From: Apiotrichum sp. Y4204 | Lineage: Eukaryota > Basidiomycota > Tremellomycetes > Trichosporonales > Trichosporonaceae | NCBI GenBank assembly: GCA_025531455.1 | Contig: JAMYHL010000010.1 | Location: 248,001-312,000 of the forward strand | Reading direction: 5' to 3' | DNA length: 64,000 nucleotides | In this document: piece after piece, positions 58,401 through 64,000 of the stretch | Layout: every line of letters begins with the position of its first letter | Position numbering within the stretch: position 1 is the first letter of the stretch | Notes under the pieces: generated by a model | Told to the model about the DNA's origin: nothing | What the model saw: only the letters and a program-made list of their open reading frames with translations | Databases searched by the model: none | Position numbers and translations under genes: made by a program

Positions 58401-61400
58401 ATGGAACTCGGCCGCACCGATACGGAAGCCTCAGCCACGACATGGCGTGGGCGCAATTCGCGTAATTCTGTATCTAGCGATATGTGTTGCCTTGACCTAT
58501 AACAGGTCGCCGTGTTTTACCTGCGGACGCACACATTCCTACCACGGGTACCCATGCAGGCCAGACATGCATGCACGCTCCGCGCGGTCCAGCGCGCGGC
58601 GCACCGAAACACATGCAGGGGAGCCGCGACTCATTCGATCGTCAACGCGTGTAACGCGAACATGCCTGCCATCGCGCCTCCAGCATCGGATCTACGCAGA
58701 CCCGTCACTCGCGTACCGCGTTACACCGGGATATATACCAACATTACCGATGATATCAGCGATCGTATTGAGCCTCCGCGCGGGCCGGGGAGATGAGAAG
58801 CTACTTTCTGCCGCGTGGCGCGCGTGGAGCGGCGAGGCTCGCGGTCCGAGGTGGAGCCGACTCGTGGAGACCACAGACCGCCGCAGACGGGCAGAGCTTA
58901 AGAGCACTGCATGCATGCAGCCGCACCGGAAGGCAGCCCCCCGCACAGACTAGACGCGCTAGACGTCCGCAGTCTGGCGCGACGGAGCTACGGCTACGCG
59001 TGACCGGTCGTCCGGGATCGGGGCAGACACGTCGGGCACACCGGCGATCGATCGCCAGGAGGAGTTCGGGACAATCAGATCAACAGGAGGATTTGCGAGG
59101 CCCGCGCGCCGTCAGTTTGCGGATGGCCAGTTAGCGCAGATCCAGTTAGCGCATATCCCCTGCAGTCTGTTTGCATGCTTGCGTACGCGCGTTCAAAGGC
59201 GTATGTATTGGTGTCGATTTGGGCGCTAATGTACGTACTAGTAAGCTAGTAAAACTGCTAAAAAGCCCAGAAGTAAGATGAAGCACCCACGAAGCGTCCA
59301 GAATGTGGAGGCTCAATGTAGAGAGTTGTCCCACGGCATGGCGTCTGTATTATTATGCTCTTTCCTCCTGCGTTGAGCTTCAAAGGCGGGTGATGGACCC
59401 GATTAGCATGGGTCACGCCCGTCCCTTGAAGGAATCAAAAAAAGGGGGATCGCTATGTGTCAGGTTGTGCAATTTGCCCACTCTGCAGCAGGGGCGCCAG
59501 GCAGGCGCGGCAGGGGTTGCTGCTATTTTCTGCCCTCACCGGGCTCTTGCTTCGTCCTGGAGGCGGCGAGGGTGTGCGGCTTGGCCCATTCTGTCCAGAA
59601 AGGACAGGTTTAGGTCGGCGAGCACGAGGGCCCCGCCGCGAGGCACACGATGACTCGTTCCCAATGTACCGTGCCGTAAGGAGCGAATCTTCTCCTCTGC
59701 TGTTCCGCCGGATAAAAAAATTAGATGTTTAGTTTGCGGGAAGAATAATCCTCCCCCCTTATTGCATCGTGCTTATTCAATCCCAGATTACAGGCGGTGG
59801 TAAAACCGCAGAGCACTAATAATCCATCTGTGGCTCCCGCTGCCAGCCAGCGGACGACTGTTGATGATCGAAGTGGCACTGTCTGCACATCTACACTGTA
59901 GTAACGGTTTTGTATGTACAGCGCGAACATGGCGGTGCAGTTGATCTCAGAAGAATTTTTTTTTTTTTTGCGTGCCCAAGGCGATGACCTGCGGATCAGC
60001 TTGGGTCACGACGTTGTCGATCCATTGTTGCGCGAGGTGCATCGCATATCGTATATCGCATGCTTCGTAGCGCTCGTTGCCCAGCGTGGCGGTCGGGCCG
60101 CGGGCCGCGTGTTCGTCCAGAGTCCCCATCATGTGCGGGCATCCAAATGATTAACAATTTTCATTCACGGTTTGATCATCTGGGCTTACTCTCCCTGAGT
60201 CGCCATTTGATGCTATTACCTTTTTCAGTGAAGTTCTCTATGGACATGCTTGCATGTTTGCTTGTTGCTGTTAGCGGACAGTCTGAACCGAGGGAGACGG
60301 GCAAACGTAGGCTCCTGCATCTGTCCTGACCGCAGTCTCGGCGCAGTTCGACGGTCCGCCAGAGGGACAAGATGACCGAATCCAGGTCCTACCGATCCTA
60401 CTCACGGAACCACAGTACTACAGGTCACAGACCCCCGGGGAGATACGATGATCCACATACATCCGGAGATCCTGTGATAATCCTGTGATCCTTTGATACT
60501 GTGAACGGTGTGTGCAGCCATGCAGATCTGGGGACTGGCCGGACTGGGCGTTGTGTGGGCAGTGCGCGGTGAGAGTGGCCAGGCCATCCACGCCATCCAG
60601 GCGCTTGGACCCTTTGGCCCAAGCCGCCCCAGCACCCCACAATAGCAGTATTCACCCGGGATATCGGGTAGGACCGATCGCCCACAGTTGCTCAAAAGCG
60701 CCACACCGCCCAAACGGGCGAAGCGACCTGCAGCCTGCGGGAGTGCGGCCTGAGGGCTGTTCGTGCAAGGTCGGTTTTCACGAACGTCGCAGGCAGCAGG
60801 GCCAAGGACCTGGTAGTTCCTGATGGGACCTGCGCAGAACAAGAGAAGCTTTCTTTCCCTGACCTGCCCCGGCCCAGGAATTTAGACGCACACCACGCTG
60901 GACAAAGAGTGGCAAGTGTGTGCTCCGACACTCTAGTGTTCCCTCCCATGCGCGCGCATGCAGCGTGAACCACATCGCCAGAGTCACCAGAAAACATGTT
61001 TACCGCAGGATCTCGGGTACGGCTCATCTGCCCCACCCGGCCGCGATAAAGTCTCATCGCCGGACCGCATGATGGCCAGGAGGGTTATAGCGCGGCAATC
61101 GGTCTGGGTTGTCGCGCCCGGGCGGACTCGACAGCGGAACCCTCGGTCCTCCCAGCAGCCGCAAAGGTAAACTCAGGCAATCCCAGGCAAACTGTCCTAT
61201 CTGTCTGGCGGGAAGAGCCTGTCCGATGATCCTATGATGCATGAAGGAAGAAGAAAAGTGAGTGCCCTCTTTCTTGTGCGGCGCTCTGGGCCTCTTTGTT
61301 GGGCGGCGCTTTTGGCGTCATTTGTTGGGGAACGAGAGTCGCAAGGCGTCGAGGATGAGAGGGACAAGTGCGGCTTCTGGACTTCTGGGCGCTCCCTTTG

Positions 61401-62007
61401 AGACTGCTGGCCTGCTGGGACTCTCTTTTGGGAGACGCCAACGCCAACTGGCGCGTGCAACAAACACTTTGCCCGCTCACGCCCCGACACGTCCCACCTG
61501 GGTCCCGGTCCTCGCGCCTCACGCATTTGCTTCCCCTTGGCCGGGGTCCTTTGCTCCACAGCACCAATTCGCCTCCTGGATTCTTTTTGCAGGTCAGACG
61601 GGCTAATTTTTCCTCTAGCTGCTCACCTCTGTAGCATAGAGCAGGCAGAGCGCCTGTGCGGCGCCCGCGCCGACCCGGGGCTATTACGCGCTCTACGCTA
61701 TTTTCTGCTCTCCCCCCCCTCTCTGATTCTGCGCGTTCTCTGATGGCTCCCCTCCTTCTGCATCTGCCCCCCTTCCGAGCTGAGACATTCCGTGGACCAC
61801 CCGTAGATTAGACTTCGCTTCCCCTCTTGTACCCCCGAAAAACAGGGGCAGACGCGCAGTCAAGATGTCTATCCATGCCGCCGCCTCCCTCTTCCTCCCC
61901 CGTCGGACGCGCGTTGCCGCCCCCTCCATCACCACAACACCACCAGCTGTACAGTAGTACATGCTGCATGCTACCACCTATCGAGAGCCCCCCCTCCTTC
62001 TGACAGC

Positions 62008-62015
62008 TATATAAA
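62008..62015 (+). promoter_or_regulatory. TATA box of barrel-protein gene
   Basis: A perfect TATATAAA lies 176 bp before the ATG at 62191, followed by C/T- and A-rich leader DNA. Such a strong TATA suggests a highly or conditionally expressed gene. Confidence 0.7.
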
Positions 62016-62190
62016 GCTGGTCTTCATCCCCCTCCAACATCCTTCTTATCCTTCAACAATCCAAGACTCGACAAAAAACGTAGCTTGACGCTCACTCTCT
62101 TTCCCCCCGTCACAGTCTTTATCGGTTCGATACCAGCCCACCCACACGTCCACCTCAACACCACCCCACACCCTTTTGTAAACTCTCAAC

Positions 62191-63093
62191 ATGCTCTTCT
62201 CCACTGTTGCTTTCGCCGCCATTGCCGGCTCGTCGCTCGTCGGCGCCGCCCCCATCCTTGAGGCCCGCAAGGAGGCTCCTGACCACTGGAAGCACAACAT
62301 CCTCGAGAACTACCTCGACTACCACACTCGCTACCTCGCTCTCTCGTGCTACGAGAAGCACGACACCGAGTTCTTCTCGCAGTGCTGCCGCCCTCTTCGC
62401 TCCAACGACCAGCTGACCGACCGCCCCGCCGAGTGCACTCCCTCGGACGAGGCCCTCGAGGCCGCCAAGACCCGTGTTGCCGCCAAGGCCGGTGCCAACG
62501 CCACCGCCCCCACCGAGGACGCTGCCGCCGCTCCCTCCGACGACGCCGTCTCGCAGTACGTCTCGCACGCTGTTGCCCAGCAGACCGAGGCCGCCGCCCC
62601 CACCCCCACCGCTCCCGTTGAGGCCTTCGCCGCCGTCGACCCCACCTCCACCGCCGCTGAGGAGCCTAAGTCTACCGAGCAGGCCGCCCCCGAGACTACG
62701 GAGCAGGCCGCCCCCGAGCCTACCAAGGAGGCCGCCCCCGAGCCCACCAAGGAGTCGAACAACAACGGCCAGACCTACAGTGGTAAGGGCACCTACTACC
62801 TCCAGAAGGAGGGTGCTCACTGGTCCGGCCTCGGCTCGTGCGGCTGGAAGAACTCGGACGCCGACTTCATTGCCGCCATCTCTACCACCCATGGCTCCAC
62901 CTGGGGCAACTCCAGGTGCGGCCAGATGATCAAGGTCACCAACCAGGCCAACGGCAAGTCCGTCGACGTCCAGATTGTCGACACCTGCCCCTCCTGCGAC
63001 ACCGCCGACTCGATCGACCTCTCGCTCCCTGCCTTCCTGCAGATTGCCGAGCAGGACACCGGCAGGATCGACATTGACTGGCACTTCATCTAA
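62191..63093 (+). CDS. Secreted RlpA-like double-psi beta-barrel protein
   Basis: A single exon of 300 residues. The signal peptide is MLFSTVAFAAIAGSSLVGA. An N-terminal segment (about 25-90) has three Cys (SCYEKHD, QCCRPL, AECTPSD) and reads as a small helical module, WKHNILENYLDYHTRYLALSC. An Ala/Pro/Thr/Glu stalk follows, with repeats of EQAAPE and KEAAPEPT (about 150-188). The C-terminal domain (about 195-300) begins YSGKGTYYLQKEG and has GLGSCGWKNSDADFIAAIS, WGNSRCGQMIKV, VQIVDTCPSCDTADSIDLSLPAF and DIDWHF. This is the RlpA/barwin/expansin-like double-psi barrel, with the conserved VDTCPSC and D-L-S elements. Fungal members are secreted and often wall-associated. The catalytic Asp pattern is partly present, but activity is unproven. 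Confidence 0.9.
   Translation: MLFSTVAFAAIAGSSLVGAAPILEARKEAPDHWKHNILENYLDYHTRYLALSCYEKHDTEFFSQCCRPLRSNDQLTDRPAECTPSDEALEAAKTRVAAKAGANATAPTEDAAAAPSDDAVSQYVSHAVAQQTEAAAPTPTAPVEAFAAVDPTSTAAEEPKSTEQAAPETTEQAAPEPTKEAAPEPTKESNNNGQTYSGKGTYYLQKEGAHWSGLGSCGWKNSDADFIAAISTTHGSTWGNSRCGQMIKVTNQANGKSVDVQIVDTCPSCDTADSIDLSLPAFLQIAEQDTGRIDIDWHFI
62649..62753 (+). repeat. Coding repeat of the Ala/Pro/Glu stalk
   Basis: GAGCAGGCCGCCCCCGAG-type units, about four, some almost identical, encode the EQAAPE/KEAAPEPT stalk. Confidence 0.75.
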
Positions 63094-64000
63094 ACTACTA
63101 GCCCCCAAGCTATAGTATAGACGCCTCTCATCACACCACACACCATACTACACCACACATATTTCTATATCATGGGTCGCGTATCGTTCCTTTCCACTTG
63201 TGTTGTAGCCGCTTCGTTCGCTGGGGGTCTGGATTACCCCCCCGACCGAAGGCCGTAGATTTCATTAGTGGTACACGTAGCAGGCTGCGTGTCAGAACCA
63301 TATGCAAGGAGCTGGCTCCCGGACCACTTGATTCCCGCTGCACTGCGCTTTTCGCGAGCGCTTTTCGCGATCACTGATTTCTTGCTCTCAATGGGAGCCC
63401 CCTCAAATCTAAACTTGACAGTCGAGTCCGCGTCGGGAGGATAACCCTGCCGGCATACCTGTGGGGCCAGCGTGCCACCACGCCTGAATCAAACGACCTA
63501 TGCAACCCAACACAGGCACGTCCCGATCGCAGAACAAAGGACACACATGGAGCGTCAAGCATCAGCGCATCAAGAGGTCAAAGACGTCTGTGCATGACAC
63601 ACAGCACACTCGATGTGCAATATCAATGGAAACAAAAACACACCGTCAGGTGTCAAGGTGACAAGGAAACGAGGACCGGATGTCCTCTAAGCCAAAAATC
63701 GGGTGATCTTATCTCTGCTCGTGCGATTTCCGTTGGCGAGTGCGGGACACCGCCCCGGCGAGAAGGTTAGACCGCGCATTCGCGAGGGTTCGAGCGTCCC
63801 GCCCCGGAGGTTCGGGGCAGTGCGCGGAGGTGCGGAGGTGCGGAGGTGCGGAGGTGTGGAGGGAGCGATGAAGACAGAGCGACGGATGCATGACTGGGCG
63901 CCGGGCGCGGATTGCAAGACTTTTTCTGCCCCGTACCTGGCTGCAGAGATACATACTGACAGTGTGGAATGTTGGAACATTAGGCAATCGAGATAATGCG
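63094..64000. other. 3' flank and window end
   Basis: 3' UTR of the barrel-protein gene, then non-coding DNA with an 8-bp tandem repeat at 63824-63855. No gene supported up to the window edge. Confidence 0.55.
63824..63855. repeat. GCGGAGGT octamer repeat
   Basis: Four perfect 8-bp copies followed by a degraded fifth. Confidence 0.9.

Larger units (their letters stand above)
54450..62190. other. Second gene-poor stretch
   Basis: About 7.7 kb. The first few hundred bases should be the promoter of the coronin fusion, and the last few hundred the promoter of the barrel-protein gene (TATA at 62008). Between them no frame has a domain, protein-like composition or coherent splice sites. The longest frame, 57829-58953 plus (374 codons), is Arg/Ser/Cys-rich and unconvincing. 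Small tandem repeats lie at 55275-55300 (CCGTAGACC) and 55431-55465 (CGAAGCR), and a T13-T14 run lies near 59957-59970. No long terminal repeat or transposase motif is seen, though old decayed elements would be hard to recognise by eye. Confidence 0.55.

Noticed and set aside
57829..58953. 374-codon plus-strand frame in the gene-poor block
   Set aside because: Arg/Ser/Cys-rich, no domain, no coherent codon bias, and it sits in DNA with no other coding signal.
62155..63141. 328-codon minus-strand frame, Gly/Leu/Val-rich
   Set aside because: It mirrors the barrel-protein gene, which has a signal peptide, recognisable fold and TATA box.

Overview
The window reads as nuclear DNA of a GC-rich basidiomycete yeast. 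It is split by many short introns (34 to 130 nt is typical) with GTRNGT-like donors, CTNAC-type branch points a few bases before a CAG/TAG/AAG acceptor, and strongly GC-ending codons. Genes for eIF2-alpha, Sec2, pyruvate decarboxylase, a mitochondrial enoyl-CoA hydratase, an intron-containing tRNA-Cys and secreted wall-type proteins fit Tremellomycetes, probably Trichosporonales. That placement is inference from gene style; no marker was searched.

Layout. 1-9602 holds no gene I can support. 9603-17780 (minus) has a large disordered Ser/Pro-rich protein, whose model is open in one place, and a mitochondrial enoyl-CoA hydratase. The hydratase is divergent from eIF2-alpha (18651-19829, plus), which converges on a Sec2-type Rab exchange factor (20221-23389, minus). 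A plus-strand run follows: a WW-domain RNA-processing-like protein (24482-28162), a GRAM-TBC-EF-hand Rab GAP (28759-32573), a type I membrane protein behind an unusually long leader or promoter (35018-37063), pyruvate decarboxylase (38128-40487), tRNA-Cys(GCA) with a 14-nt intron (41059-41144) and a poorly resolved hypothetical locus (about 41231-42279). The minus strand then carries an allantoate/pantothenate-type MFS transporter (42634-44183), a Gtt1-like glutathione S-transferase (46074-47031), a secreted lytic-transglycosylase-like protein (47575-48815) and a very large coronin gene (50369-54449). A second gene-poor stretch covers 54450-62190, followed by a secreted RlpA-like double-psi beta-barrel protein (62191-63093, plus).

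The most striking item is the gene at 50369-54449. It encodes a coronin-7/POD-1-like tandem coronin of about 1329 residues with a complete D-glycerate-3-kinase/Tda10-type P-loop kinase between the two coronin units. All of the kinase and both junctions lie in one uninterrupted 2.8-kb exon, so the fusion does not depend on a guessed splice. The C-terminus is an acidic tail ending in tryptophan.

Functional threads: vesicle traffic and actin (Sec2 GEF, TBC GAP, coronin fusion), central carbon metabolism (enoyl-CoA hydratase, pyruvate decarboxylase, perhaps glycerate phosphorylation), and the cell surface or secretome (membrane protein, transglycosylase-like protein, barrel protein). I see no operon-like logic, mobile element with coding capacity, CRISPR array or viral gene.
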